A DNA stretch of 64,000 nt, from the NCBI RefSeq assembly GCF_030376605.1, contig NZ_JARRAE010000009.1, positions 1 through 64,000 of the forward strand, written 5' to 3'. The DNA comes from Pseudochrobactrum sp. sp1633 (GTDB taxonomy: Bacteria > Pseudomonadota > Alphaproteobacteria > Rhizobiales > Rhizobiaceae). Under the pieces are notes generated by a model. It did not search any database. It was given only the letters and a program-made list of their open reading frames with translations, and was not told the DNA's origin. How positions within the stretch are numbered: position 1 is the stretch's first letter; every line of letters begins with the position of its first letter. Made by a program: the position numbers and the translations under genes. Below, one piece after another: positions 36,006-46,200 of this stretch.

Positions 36006-37541
36006 ATGAAAACAACAGCCGATACGGGGTACTCTCTTCTGACTCCGCTGCTCAGAGCCAACAAAACGGCTCTGCTGGCAGGCGTCATGCTGTTTTCTGC
36101 CGTTGCTCCCCATCTTGTATTGGCGCAAACAGTGCCTGCGGGCAGCCAGAATGATGCGATTGCGGATATCATTGCGGAAACCCAAGCTCCGGCAGATATT
36201 ACTTATGATGCCAATGGCCGTATTATCACGCAGGATCAGCTCAATCCGGTCATCCCCGCAACACGCCCTGCCCTGACGAATGCAACCGTGCCGTTGAGCG
36301 AAGATCTCAGCGGGCAACGTACAGGTCCGGCAGATGCGGGCAGAGCTGTGCGTGAGGGCCGTGAGAATATGCCGGAAGGCTCGGTTGACGGCCGTCCGCG
36401 TGCACCATTTGAGGCAGATCCGTTTGAACCGCAAGGCATCCGTGCCGGTAGTTTCATTTTACGGCCATCGCTGGATCAGGGTATCCGCGCCACCAATAAT
36501 GCTGACAATAGCGCCTCTGGCAGCAGCGGTGTGTTGTCAGAAACTGCATTACGGCTCAATGCCCGCTCCGACTGGGCAAACCATCTGGCGACACTGGATG
36601 CGTCAGGCCTATTTGAGAAAAACCTGTCGGGTCAATATGTATCCAATCCGCGCGGGCAGATTGATGCTGCATTACGACTGGATATGAGTGATGAAACCCG
36701 CCTGAATTTTGGCCTCGGTTATTCTATCAACCGTGAGGATGCTTCAGATCCGAACGGCATCAGCGCAGCGCGCTCCCGCCCTCTGGTGCAAAGCATCACT
36801 GCACAGGCAGGCATTGAACGCGATATTGGCAAAATCTTTGCCAGTGCTGTGGCGCGGGTGAATAATACACGTTACGGCAAAGCGAAGCTTTTCAACGGCG
36901 ACCAGCTGGATCAAAGCGACCGCAACAATACCTATGTCAGTATGACCCTGCGCGGTGGTTTTGAGCTGAGTGCCATCATCCGCCCGTTTGCAGAAGTTGA
37001 GGTCGGCCGTCGTCTCTATCAGAATGATAATGGTCTGGATCGCAATGCCACGCAGCTTGGCTTGCGCACCGGCTTGCAGATTAACACCGGCGAAAAGCTG
37101 AACGGCGAATTTTCTGTCGGTTATATCGGCGCACGCAGTGAGGATGACCGCTTGCGGGATACCGGCGGCTTGTCGCTTGATGCGGCGATGAACTGGTCAC
37201 CGCAGCGCGGCACTGATGTACAACTGGGGTTGCGCACATTCCTCGACAGCAGTCCCGATATCGGCGGCAATTCTTCTATCCTCTATCTGGCCAATATCAA
37301 TGTTACACGTATGATCCGTGCTGATCTCAGCCTCAATGCGCGGCTTGATGCATCCATACGTAACAATCGCGATGGCAGCGGAACCGATTACGGTATGGGC
37401 GCAGAAATCGGTGCGACCTACTGGTTCAACCGCTTCTTCGGTGTGGACGGTAAATTGCGCCATGAATTTATCAACAGCGATGTGGCGAGCCGTAAATATA
37501 GCAGCAACAGCGTTTATCTCGGCGTGAAGCTACGACGTTAA
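36006..37541 (+). CDS. Outer-membrane beta-barrel protein (BBP2-like)
   Basis: 511 residues from the ATG at 36006, seven bases after CAGG; the frame runs upstream to 35943. A long signal region (hydrophobic at about 20-40, ending LVLA before QTVPAG) is followed by a disordered stretch, then alternating amphipathic strands from about residue 150 to the end (FILRPSLDQGIRATNN, TRLNFGLGYSINRED, KLNGEFSVGYIGARS). The last strand ends YLGVKLRR. Resembles the putative beta-barrel porin 2 group. Role unknown; surface export or porin are both possible. Confidence 0.8.
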   Translation: MKTTADTGYSLLTPLLRANKTALLAGVMLFSAVAPHLVLAQTVPAGSQNDAIADIIAETQAPADITYDANGRIITQDQLNPVIPATRPALTNATVPLSEDLSGQRTGPADAGRAVREGRENMPEGSVDGRPRAPFEADPFEPQGIRAGSFILRPSLDQGIRATNNADNSASGSSGVLSETALRLNARSDWANHLATLDASGLFEKNLSGQYVSNPRGQIDAALRLDMSDETRLNFGLGYSINREDASDPNGISAARSRPLVQSITAQAGIERDIGKIFASAVARVNNTRYGKAKLFNGDQLDQSDRNNTYVSMTLRGGFELSAIIRPFAEVEVGRRLYQNDNGLDRNATQLGLRTGLQINTGEKLNGEFSVGYIGARSEDDRLRDTGGLSLDAAMNWSPQRGTDVQLGLRTFLDSSPDIGGNSSILYLANINVTRMIRADLSLNARLDASIRNNRDGSGTDYGMGAEIGATYWFNRFFGVDGKLRHEFINSDVASRKYSSNSVYLGVKLRR

Positions 37542-37560
37542 CAAAATCAGCAAACAATAA

Positions 37561-37585
37561 AAAAGCCGGTCAGTGACCGGCTTTT
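37561..37585. terminator. Bidirectional terminator between the barrel gene and galU
   Basis: AAAAGCCGGT (37561-37570) pairs with ACCGGCTTTT (37576-37585), loop CAGTG, with flanking A and T runs. Confidence 0.92.
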
Positions 37586-37595
37586 TGTTTTGAAC

Positions 37596-38489
37596 TCAGG
37601 AAAGCTTGATAGTCTTCAGCAACTCATCAATGCTGACTTCGACCAGCGGGCGGATATCATGGCGCCACAGAGCAAAGGCCACATTGGCCTGAATGAAGCC
37701 TTCTTTGGAACCACAGTCAAAAGTACGGCCCTGATAATTATAACCGTAGAAAGACTGCTCGTTCGCCAGTTTCAGCATGGCATCGGTCAACTGAATTTCA
37801 TTGCCGGCACCCTTTTCCTGCTTGCTGAGCAGGTCAAAGATTTCTGGCTGCAGAATATAGCGACCATTAATATAGAGATTTGACGGTGCAGTGCCCTTGG
37901 CCGGCTTTTCAACCATCTGGTTGATTTCAAAACCATTGCCGATTGCATTGCCTTTGCCGACAATACCGTATTTGTGCGCTTCTTCAGGGTCACATTCCTG
38001 CACGGCAATCACATTGCCGCCGGTCTGTTCGTAAAGCTCAACCATTTCCTTGAGGCAGCCCTTTTTCGACTGCATCACCATATCCGGCAACAGCAGAGCA
38101 AAAGGTTCATTGCCCACGATCTCACGGGCGCACCATACCGCATGGCCAAGGCCGAGCGGCACCTGCTGGCGGGTAAAACTGGTTGTGCCCGGTTGCGGCT
38201 GCAAGCTCTGCATATGGTTCAGCTCATTGAGCTTGCCGCGCTCTTGCAGTGTTGCATAAAGTTCAACCTGAGCGTCAAAATAATCTTCAATAACAGCCTT
38301 GTTGCGGCCGGTTACAAAGATCAGATGCTCAATACCCGCTTCGCGCGCTTCATCAACCACATATTGAATGACCGGCTTATCAACAACGGTCAGCATTTCT
38401 TTCGGGATTGATTTTGTGGCGGGCAGGAAACGTGTTCCCAGACCTGCGACAGGAAAAACGGCTTTGCGGATTTTTTTAACTGAACTCAT
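37596..38489 (-). CDS. galU: UTP-glucose-1-phosphate uridylyltransferase
   Basis: 297 residues. The nucleotidyltransferase signature [23 protein letters not shown] is near the start, with [22 protein letters not shown] and [12 protein letters not shown]. Makes UDP-glucose for cyclic glucan, lipopolysaccharide and galactose metabolism. GGGAAG lies 7 bases before the ATG. Length and motifs match the bacterial GalU family. Confidence 0.95.
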   Translation of the reverse strand: MSSVKKIRKAVFPVAGLGTRFLPATKSIPKEMLTVVDKPVIQYVVDEAREAGIEHLIFVTGRNKAVIEDYFDAQVELYATLQERGKLNELNHMQSLQPQPGTTSFTRQQVPLGLGHAVWCAREIVGNEPFALLLPDMVMQSKKGCLKEMVELYEQTGGNVIAVQECDPEEAHKYGIVGKGNAIGNGFEINQMVEKPAKGTAPSNLYINGRYILQPEIFDLLSKQEKGAGNEIQLTDAMLKLANEQSFYGYNYQGRTFDCGSKEGFIQANVAFALWRHDIRPLVEVSIDELLKTIKLS

Positions 38490-39025
38490 GTCACTTCCCG
38501 TTTTGTGCGGTTTCTATCCCGATGAAATATTCACGACGCCCGTTTGCCATTGGCAAGAATAGTCGCCGTTCTAATCAGTCTTCAAACCTGAACTATAAAA
38601 GGCAATACAGCCAAACTATGAAAAAAGCCTGCATTTTCTAAAAGTTAAGGTCACATTTCATGTGCGATTATTACTGTATTTGAGCGCAACTTGAACCGGA
38701 GCCAATATTTCTTCATTTCCCGTTCATTTCGGGCGCTCCATTTCAAAAGAGTAGAAATTGCGCACATTCTGAAACTCCCCGATGCCTTCGAAATCCGCAC
38801 ACAATCTTAACAGTTTTTTTGCCGGTTCTTAATTGTGAGGCTGCATGGTAAACTAAATACTAACTTCCGCGTGGCATAAAGAATGAACGCAGAGCGTATT
38901 GCCTTATTGCAAAGGAACACACGCTCTTTCCATTATTGATTGCATTCTCGTATCCACGACACGTTTTTGAAGAATATTGTTGTTAAACTGCGAAATGCCC
39001 AGCTTGTATGTTCAGGGAGAAAAGC
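38490..39025. other. Intergenic region upstream of the lytic transglycosylase gene
   Basis: About 535 bases between galU and a divergent transglycosylase gene. AT-rich blocks, no believable coding frame and no strong hairpin. Promoters for both genes must lie here but I could not single one out. Confidence 0.45.
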
Positions 39026-40261
39026 ATGCTTCGAACCCACATTTTCAATAGCCACCTGTGGAAGACTGCCGCAACAACAGCTTCTGCCGTTGCTTTATCA
39101 CTGGTTTTATCCACCGGATATGCGTCAGCCGATGCACAGTTTCGCAAATGGGTTTCGAGTTTCCGCCCCGTAGCCATTCAGAACGGCATTGCTCCCGCCA
39201 CTTTTGACCGCGCTTTTTCCGGTGTCAATGCCATTGACCCTGAGGTTCTGCAAAAGGCACGTTATCAGCCTGAATTCACCTCGCCGGTTTGGGAATATAT
39301 CGACAATCGCGTCAATGAACACTCCATCGGCACTGGTCAGGCAATGGCGCGCAAATGGGGCAAGGCGCTCAACGCAATCGAAAAGCAATATGGCGTTGAT
39401 AAAAACGTGCTTCTGGCCATCTGGTCGATGGAAACCAGCTACGGCGAAATGATGCAGCGCCCCGATGTAATGCGCGATGCCATCCGTTCGCTGGCAACTC
39501 TGGCCTATGCTGATCAGCGCCGCGCCAAATATGCCCGCAGCCAGTTGATTGCGGCAATGAAAATTCTCCAGACCGGCGATATTGACCGCAGCCACCTGAG
39601 CGGCTCATGGGCTGGTGCAATGGGACATACTCAGTTTATTCCGACCAGCTATCAGGCCTATGCGGTTGATTTTGACGGTAACGGCAAACGCGACATCTGG
39701 AACTCTGTGCCGGATGCTCTGGCAACTGCTGCCAATCTTCTGCGTAAGAACGGCTGGGAGCCTGGCCGCACCTGGGGTTATGAAGTTGTGCTGCCTGCCT
39801 CCGGCAAATTCCCGTCCGGCAGCCTGAGCATTGCTGAATGGCGTCGTCTGGGTATTGTGCGTGCCAATGGCCGCCCGTTCCCAAGTGATGGTGAAAAAGC
39901 CACGCTCAAAGTTATGGATGGTCGTAGCGGCCCTGCCTTCCTGATGACCAAAAACTTCTTCGTCATCAAGCGCTATAATAATGCCGATAAATATGCTCTC
40001 GGCGTGGGTCTTCTTGCAGACCGCGTTGCTGGTTATCAGGGCTTGGTACAGGATTGGAACCGCCCTTTCACGCCAATCTCCATGAAAGAGCGTGAAGAGC
40101 TGCAAGGCCATCTGCGCGCCCTTGGATATTACGACGGTAATATCGACGGCAAGATCGGCTCCAGTTCCCGCAAAGCGATTGAGGCCTTCCAGCAGCGCAA
40201 CGGTTTGCAAACAGACGGGCATCCGAGCAAAGAAGTTCTGAGCGTCTTACGCCGCCGGTAA
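39026..40261 (+). CDS. Lytic murein transglycosylase (MltB family) with peptidoglycan-binding domain
   Basis: 411 residues from the ATG at 39026, six bases after AGGGAGA. Signal peptide about 1-35 (ending YASA). SLT-2 domain (about 40-335) with the catalytic glutamate in IWSMETSYGE and the motifs GSWAGAMGHTQFIPTSYQAYA and DGNGKRDIW. The C-terminal 60 residues (LRALGYYDGNIDGKIGSSSR onward) are a PG_binding_1 domain. Cleaves glycan strands to 1,6-anhydro-muropeptides in the periplasm. Confidence 0.94.
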   Translation: MLRTHIFNSHLWKTAATTASAVALSLVLSTGYASADAQFRKWVSSFRPVAIQNGIAPATFDRAFSGVNAIDPEVLQKARYQPEFTSPVWEYIDNRVNEHSIGTGQAMARKWGKALNAIEKQYGVDKNVLLAIWSMETSYGEMMQRPDVMRDAIRSLATLAYADQRRAKYARSQLIAAMKILQTGDIDRSHLSGSWAGAMGHTQFIPTSYQAYAVDFDGNGKRDIWNSVPDALATAANLLRKNGWEPGRTWGYEVVLPASGKFPSGSLSIAEWRRLGIVRANGRPFPSDGEKATLKVMDGRSGPAFLMTKNFFVIKRYNNADKYALGVGLLADRVAGYQGLVQDWNRPFTPISMKEREELQGHLRALGYYDGNIDGKIGSSSRKAIEAFQQRNGLQTDGHPSKEVLSVLRRR

Positions 40262-40273
40262 AATCACTTCAGT

Positions 40274-40305
40274 AAACAGGCCGGTCAATCCGGCCTGTTT
40301 CATTT
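40274..40305 (+). terminator. Terminator of the transglycosylase gene
   Basis: AAACAGGCCGG (40274-40284) pairs with CCGGCCTGTTT (40290-40300), loop TCAAT, followed by CATTTT. Confidence 0.9.
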
Positions 40306-40388
40306 TCGCACACAAACGAGTTCCCGCTTTTGGCTCAAAAATGCTTCAGGTCATCAATCAGGCACAATCGTAAGGATTGATACCGGTT

Positions 40389-41654
40389 ATGGATTATCAA
40401 AGATATTTCCGAAGTGACGCGGGTCTTTTACAATATAGCCGGTTCGGCTTTGCTTCCGCTTGCACTCTCGTTGGCTTGCTAACCGTGCCCGTTTTTGCAC
40501 AGGCTCAAGAACCTGTGGCTGCGCCCGTTCAGCTTGCTCAGCAATATCCGCCGCAGCAAAAGCGACGCACCTTATTTGATATGTTGTTCGGCAATTCACG
40601 CCAGCAGCAAAATCAGGACTATATTCAGCCTCCTGTTCAGCAACAGCCACGCCGCACAACTGCGCCGGTTAAAAAGAAGCCGGTTGTTGCCAAGCCTAAA
40701 TCCGTCATTATCAGCCCGCCGCAACCGGAGGCGATTGCCAAAAATCCTGATGCAAAAAAAGTACTGGTCATCGGTGATTTTATTGCGGGCGGGCTTGCGG
40801 AAGGGCTGACCGAGACATTCGCGCAAACACCTGATTTACAGGTTATCAACCGCACTAACGGCTCTTCCGGCTTTGTCCGTCAGGATTATTATAACTGGAG
40901 CAAGGAACTGCCAGCCATTCTGGCAGAGCAGAAACCGGCAATACTGGTCATGATGATTGGTGCCAATGACCGCCAGCCACTGACACAGAAAAGCGTCACT
41001 GTAACTCCGGACACGGATGAATGGAAAAAGCTGTACCAATCCCGTGTGGATGAGTTTTTACAGGTAACGGCAAAATCCGGTGTGCCGGTTGTCTGGATCG
41101 GGCAACCGCCCTACCAGTCCTCTGCATTGTCGCAAACCATGCTATCCCTGAACAGTATTTATAAAACAGCTGCAGAACAGGCTGGTAGCAAAGCAGCTCC
41201 GGATCAGACAGACAATCCGGCAGACCTCTCACTGAGCGCTGCTTTTGTTGACGTATGGGACGGCTTTGTTGATGATAAAGGCAGTTTCACGCAGACTGGT
41301 GTTGATGTGAATGGTCAGACCGTGCGCCTGCGCGGCAATGACGGTATCAACATGACCAGCGCCGGCAAGCGCAAACTGGCTTTTTATGCTGAAAAGCCGT
41401 TGCGCCAGTTGCTGAAGCTCTCTTCGCCGGAAATACCCGCGGCAACGGATACAAAGAGCAATGAACCTATGGCTGTGCCTGTTCATAAAGAAATCACTCG
41501 TATCGGGCCGATGAAACTGAGTGACCTCGATCAGTCAGCGGATGACACGCTGCTGGGCGAAACAAGCGCGATCACTAAAACCACAGCCGTCCGCACGGAC
41601 AAGCACCAAACTCCGGCCGGCCGTGCCGATGACTTCCGCTGGCCGCGCCCTTAA
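40389..41654 (+). CDS. DUF459/SGNH-hydrolase family exported protein
   Basis: 421 residues from the ATG at 40389, 12 bases after AAGGA; an in-frame TTG at 40377 sits too close to that site. Hydrophobic signal (about 20-38, ending VFAQA), a Gln/Pro/Lys-rich linker (about 40-115), then the SGNH-like domain: VLVIGDFIAGGL (block I, with Asp where serine is usual, so GDS is GDF), NRTNGSSGFVRQD, MMIGANDRQP and, late, INMTSAGKRKLA. The missing nucleophile serine makes ordinary esterase activity doubtful. Relatives lie near cell-envelope genes. Confidence 0.78.
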   Translation: MDYQRYFRSDAGLLQYSRFGFASACTLVGLLTVPVFAQAQEPVAAPVQLAQQYPPQQKRRTLFDMLFGNSRQQQNQDYIQPPVQQQPRRTTAPVKKKPVVAKPKSVIISPPQPEAIAKNPDAKKVLVIGDFIAGGLAEGLTETFAQTPDLQVINRTNGSSGFVRQDYYNWSKELPAILAEQKPAILVMMIGANDRQPLTQKSVTVTPDTDEWKKLYQSRVDEFLQVTAKSGVPVVWIGQPPYQSSALSQTMLSLNSIYKTAAEQAGSKAAPDQTDNPADLSLSAAFVDVWDGFVDDKGSFTQTGVDVNGQTVRLRGNDGINMTSAGKRKLAFYAEKPLRQLLKLSSPEIPAATDTKSNEPMAVPVHKEITRIGPMKLSDLDQSADDTLLGETSAITKTTAVRTDKHQTPAGRADDFRWPRP

Positions 41655-41685
41655 CTTCTTTGCTCAAAAAGCAATTGAGCAACGC

Positions 41686-41764
41686 GAAAATGGCGATTTC
41701 GAGAACCGGAGCGTAGCGTACACTTAAGTACGTGAGCACCGGAAGCACAGAAATCGCCATTTGC
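41686..41764. repeat. Large palindromic element between convergent genes
   Basis: AAATGGCGATTTC (41688-41700) pairs perfectly with GAAATCGCCATTT (41750-41762). Inside are CCGGAGCG, CGTAC-ACTTAA-GTACG and a second CCGG, giving a long hairpin on either strand. I recall similar GAGAACCGGAGCGTA...GTACGTGAG sequences as dispersed repeats in Brucella and Ochrobactrum. It probably also serves as the terminator between the SGNH gene and gltD, since no other is seen. Confidence 0.75.
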
Positions 41765-41794
41765 AGCCAGGTCAGATGTTTTTTAGTAAGACAT

Positions 41795-43264
41795 TTATGA
41801 TGGAAGCAGGCTGGCCCCCATCAATTGCAGGTCAATTGAACGTGCAGCTTGTCTTCCTTCACGGATTGCCCAGACAACCAATGACTGACCGCGACGCACA
41901 TCACCCGCAGAAAATAGCTTTGTGACCGATGTACGATAATCCGTCTCATTAGCCATAACGCTGACACCGCCGCGGGCATCTGTCTTCAACTTCAGCTTGT
42001 CCCCTAAATCGGGCAGCACACCGTGCTTGGCAGGACCGCTGAAACCAAGGGCAATGAATGCCAGATCGGCCTGAAGAATGAACTCAGATCCGGCAACCGG
42101 CCTGCGCCGCTCATCCACCGCACAACACAAAACATGCGTGAGCTGGCCATCCTCACCGCCAAAGCCAAGTGTCGCCACCTGAAATTCGCGCACAGCACCT
42201 TCTGCCTGACTGGAGGAGATACGGATTTTGGTTGCCCAATAAGGCCAGATACCCAGCTTATCTTCACGCAACGGTGGCTCAGGGCGAATATCCAGCTGTG
42301 TTACCTGCACAGCGCCCTGCCGGAACGCCGTACCCACACAGTCAGAGGCCGTATCGCCACCGCCGACAACAACAACACGCTTGCCTGCAGCCGAAATGCT
42401 GTCATCCAATGCCCAAGCACGCGACTGTTCATCTTCGCCTGCAACACGGCGGTTTTGCTGCACCAGATATGGCATCGCATCATATACACCGCTCAGGTCT
42501 GAACCGGGTAAAGCCGGATCACGTGGTGTTTCCGCACCACCGCAATAGAGCACGGCATCATAGTCTTTGAGCAATTGCTTGACCGCAATGTCCTTGCCGA
42601 TTTCCACGCCACAATGAAAGGTTACGCCCTCACCTTCCATCTGGGCAATACGGCGGTCAATCAGCTGCTTTTCCATTTTAAAATCAGGAATACCATAGCG
42701 CAGCAAACCACCCGCACGGCTTTCCCGTTCATAGACATCCACACCATGACCGGCTCGTGCGAGCTGTTGTGCAGCGGCAAGCCCCGCAGGACCCGACCCG
42801 ATAATCGCCACGCGCTTGCCGGTTTTTGTTGCTGCGATTTGAGGCTTTATCAATCCAAGTTCAAAAGCCTTATCAGCCAGCGCCTGCTCAACTGTTTTGA
42901 TTGCCACCGGCGCATCTTCCAGATTGAGCGTGCAGGATTCCTCGCATGGCGCCGGACAAATCCGCCCCGTAAATTCCGGAAAATTATTGGTCGAATGGAG
43001 ATTGGCAATCGCCTCTTCCCACTGCCCCGCATAGACCAGATCATTCCAGTCCGGAATTTGATTGTTCACCGGACAGCCGCTGTCTCCGCTTTTATCGCCA
43101 TGACAGAACGGTACACCGCAATCCATGCAGCGTGCGGCCTGCTTCTGCACTTCCGGCTCACTCATCGGCAGAGTGAATTCGCGAAAATGCCGGATACGAT
43201 CCGATGCCGGCTGATATTGCGCAACCTGCCGGTCGATCTCCAGAAAACCTGTAACTTTACCCAT
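41795..43264 (-). CDS. gltD: Glutamate synthase (NADPH) small subunit
   Basis: 489 residues from the ATG at 43264 (MGKVTGFLEIDRQ), the family start; a longer frame overlaps gltB. N-terminal cysteines CMDCGVPFC, GCP and CPAPCEESC hold two 4Fe-4S clusters, then FAD site IGSGPAGLAAAQQLARAG and NADPH site VVGGGDTASDC. Passes electrons from NADPH to GltB. The ribosome site lies in the 31-base gap after gltB (TCCGGAAAAGAAC region), so the two are one operon. Confidence 0.95.
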   Translation of the reverse strand: MGKVTGFLEIDRQVAQYQPASDRIRHFREFTLPMSEPEVQKQAARCMDCGVPFCHGDKSGDSGCPVNNQIPDWNDLVYAGQWEEAIANLHSTNNFPEFTGRICPAPCEESCTLNLEDAPVAIKTVEQALADKAFELGLIKPQIAATKTGKRVAIIGSGPAGLAAAQQLARAGHGVDVYERESRAGGLLRYGIPDFKMEKQLIDRRIAQMEGEGVTFHCGVEIGKDIAVKQLLKDYDAVLYCGGAETPRDPALPGSDLSGVYDAMPYLVQQNRRVAGEDEQSRAWALDDSISAAGKRVVVVGGGDTASDCVGTAFRQGAVQVTQLDIRPEPPLREDKLGIWPYWATKIRISSSQAEGAVREFQVATLGFGGEDGQLTHVLCCAVDERRRPVAGSEFILQADLAFIALGFSGPAKHGVLPDLGDKLKLKTDARGGVSVMANETDYRTSVTKLFSAGDVRRGQSLVVWAIREGRQAARSIDLQLMGASLLPS

Positions 43265-43295
43265 TTTAATAACCTGTTCTTTTCCGGAGTGCGGA

Positions 43296-46200
43296 TTATT
43301 CTGCGGCAACATTGGTGCGCAGAAGTTCCATCTCTTCCAAAGCGCGGCGATATTCGACCGGCATGACTTTGACGAATTTCGGACGATATTGTTCCCAATT
43401 ATCAAGGATCATCCGCGCCTGTTTAGAGCCCGTATAATGATGATGATTGGCCAAAAGCTGCGCCAGACGTTCCTCATCGTGACGGGTCATATTGCCGGAA
43501 ACATCCACGCGGCCTTTATGCATCAGATCACCACCGTGATGATGCAACCGCTCCAGAATGTCGTCCTCTTCGGGCACCGGCTCCAGTTCAACCATCGCCA
43601 TATTGCAGCGCCCAGCAAAATCACCGGACTCATCCAGCACATAAGCAACACCACCGGACATACCGGCCGCAAAATTGCGTCCTGTCTCACCGATCACAAC
43701 CACCACACCGCCGGTCATATATTCGCAGCCGTGGTCGCCCACACCTTCAACAACCGCAACGGCACCGGAATTGCGCACGGCAAACCGCTCGCCCGCTTGT
43801 CCGCGTATATAGCACTCACCCTCAATCGCACCGTAGAGCACAGTATTGCCAGCAATGATCGCCTCATCGGCCTTGAGCTGGCTGCTCTCGCTCGGACGAA
43901 TGATAATTCGCCCGCCGCTCAGGCCTTTTCCGATATAATCATTGCCTTCGCCATGCAGTTCAAAGCTGATGCCATGCGCCAGAAACGCTGCGAAAGACTG
44001 GCCAGCCGTACCGTTGAAACGCACGTGAATGGTTTCTTCCGGCAGACCTTTATGACGATAACGGCTGACCAGCGCACCGGAGAGCATGGCGCCCGCCGAG
44101 CGGTCGGTGTTCTTGATGCTGCGGGTGAGCGTGACTTTCTCACGGTTTTCCAGTGCCGGTGCTGCGGCTGCAATCAAATCACGATCCAGCACATCATCAA
44201 TCGGATGCTGCTGCAACTGTGTATGACGCAGCTGTGTTTCATCGCCAGCAATTGCCGCATACGGACGATAGAAAATACGGCTGAAATCCAACCCTTGTGC
44301 CTTCCAGTGATTAATCGCCGCTTGTTTTTCCAAGAGGTCGGAACGGCCGATAATCTGCTCAAGCTTCGTGAAACCAAGCTCGGCCAGCAGCACGCGTACC
44401 TCTTCTGCCAGATAGAAGAAGAAGTTGATCACATGCTCCGGTGTGCCTTTGAAACGCTGGCGTAACACGGGGTCTTGGGTCGCTACACCGACCGGACAAG
44501 TATTAAGATGGCATTTGCGCATCATGATACAACCGGCGGCAATCAGCGGCGCAGTGGAGAAACCGAACTCATCTGCCCCAAGCAGTGCTCCGATAATCAC
44601 ATCACGCCCTGTGCGCAGACCACCATCAACCTGCAATGCAATGCGTGAGCGCAGACCATTGAGAACCAAAGTCTGATGGGTTTCCGCCAAGCCTGTTTCC
44701 CAAGGGGAACCGGCATGTTTCAGCGAGGTCAGCGGCGAGGCACCGGTACCACCATCATAACCGGAAACAGTGATATGATCGGCGCGTGCCTTGGCAACAC
44801 CGGCAGCAACCGTGCCGACGCCGACTTCCGACACCAGCTTCACCGAAATATCGGCGTGCGGATTGACATTTTTCAGATCGAAAATCAGCTGTGCCAGATC
44901 TTCGATGGAATAAATATCATGATGCGGCGGCGGCGAAATCAAACCGACACGCGGTGTGGAATGACGTGTCTTGGCAATTGTCGCATCCACTTTATGGCCG
45001 GGCAGCTGCCCGCCTTCACCGGGCTTGGCACCCTGCGCCACTTTAATCTGGATCATATCGGCATTGACCAGAAATTCCGTGGTCACACCGAAACGTCCCG
45101 AAGCCACCTGCTTAATCGCCGAGCGCTGCGGGTTCGGTGAGCCGTCACGCAACGGATAGAGGCGGTCAGGTTCTTCACCACCCTCGCCGGTATTGGACTT
45201 GGCTCCAATCCGGTTCATAGCAACAGCCAGCGTTGTATGCGCCTCGCGTGAAATCGAACCGAACGACATGGCACCAGTGGAAAAGCGCTTCACAAGCTCA
45301 GCAGCAGGCTCAACTTCCGCCAGATCGACCGGCTTCTTGCCGCGTTCACCTGCCCGCTTTAAGTGAAACAGGCTGCGAATGGTTTTGGCCGCCGCAGAAC
45401 GGCTGTTAAGCATTTCGGAATATTCCGCAAAGCTCTTCGGATTGTCATTGCGCACCGCATGCTGCAGCTTGGCCACCGCATCCGGCGACCACATATGTGC
45501 CTCACCACGAATTCGATAAGCATATTCACCGCCCGCAGGCAAAGCGCTGCTACCACCGATCTCTCTTACAAAGGCCGTGTTGTGCCGCAGCACAGTTTCC
45601 TGTGCCACTTCATGAAGCCCCACACCTTCAATCATTGAAGCAGTGCCAAAGAAGAACCGGTCAACAAAACTCTGTTTCAGGCCAATGGCATCGAAAATCT
45701 GCGCACCGCAATAAGACTGATAGGTGGAAATGCCCATTTTCGACATCACCTTCAGCATACCCTTGCCGATAGACTTGATATAGCGACTGACAATCTCACT
45801 GCTGTCCACCTCTGGCGGGAAATCCCCGCGCTGATGCATATCGGTCAGCGTATCAAAAGCGAGATAAGGGTTGATCGCCTCGGCACCATAACCGGCAAGA
45901 CAGCAGAAATGATGCACTTCGCGCGGCTCACCGCTCTCGACCACCAGCCCCACAGATGTACGCAGGCCTTTACGGATCAGATGATGATGTACAGCGGCTG
46001 TCGCCAGCAATGCCGGAAGAGCAATACGGTCTGGCCCGACCTGCCTGTCGGACAGGATGATGATGTTGTAACCGCCATGCACGGCAGCTTCCGCACGATC
46101 ACACAGACGCGCCAGCGTACCATCCATACCTGCGGCACCTTCATTCACCGGATAGGTCATATCCAGTGTTTTAGTGTCAAACCGGTCCTCCGAATGGCCG

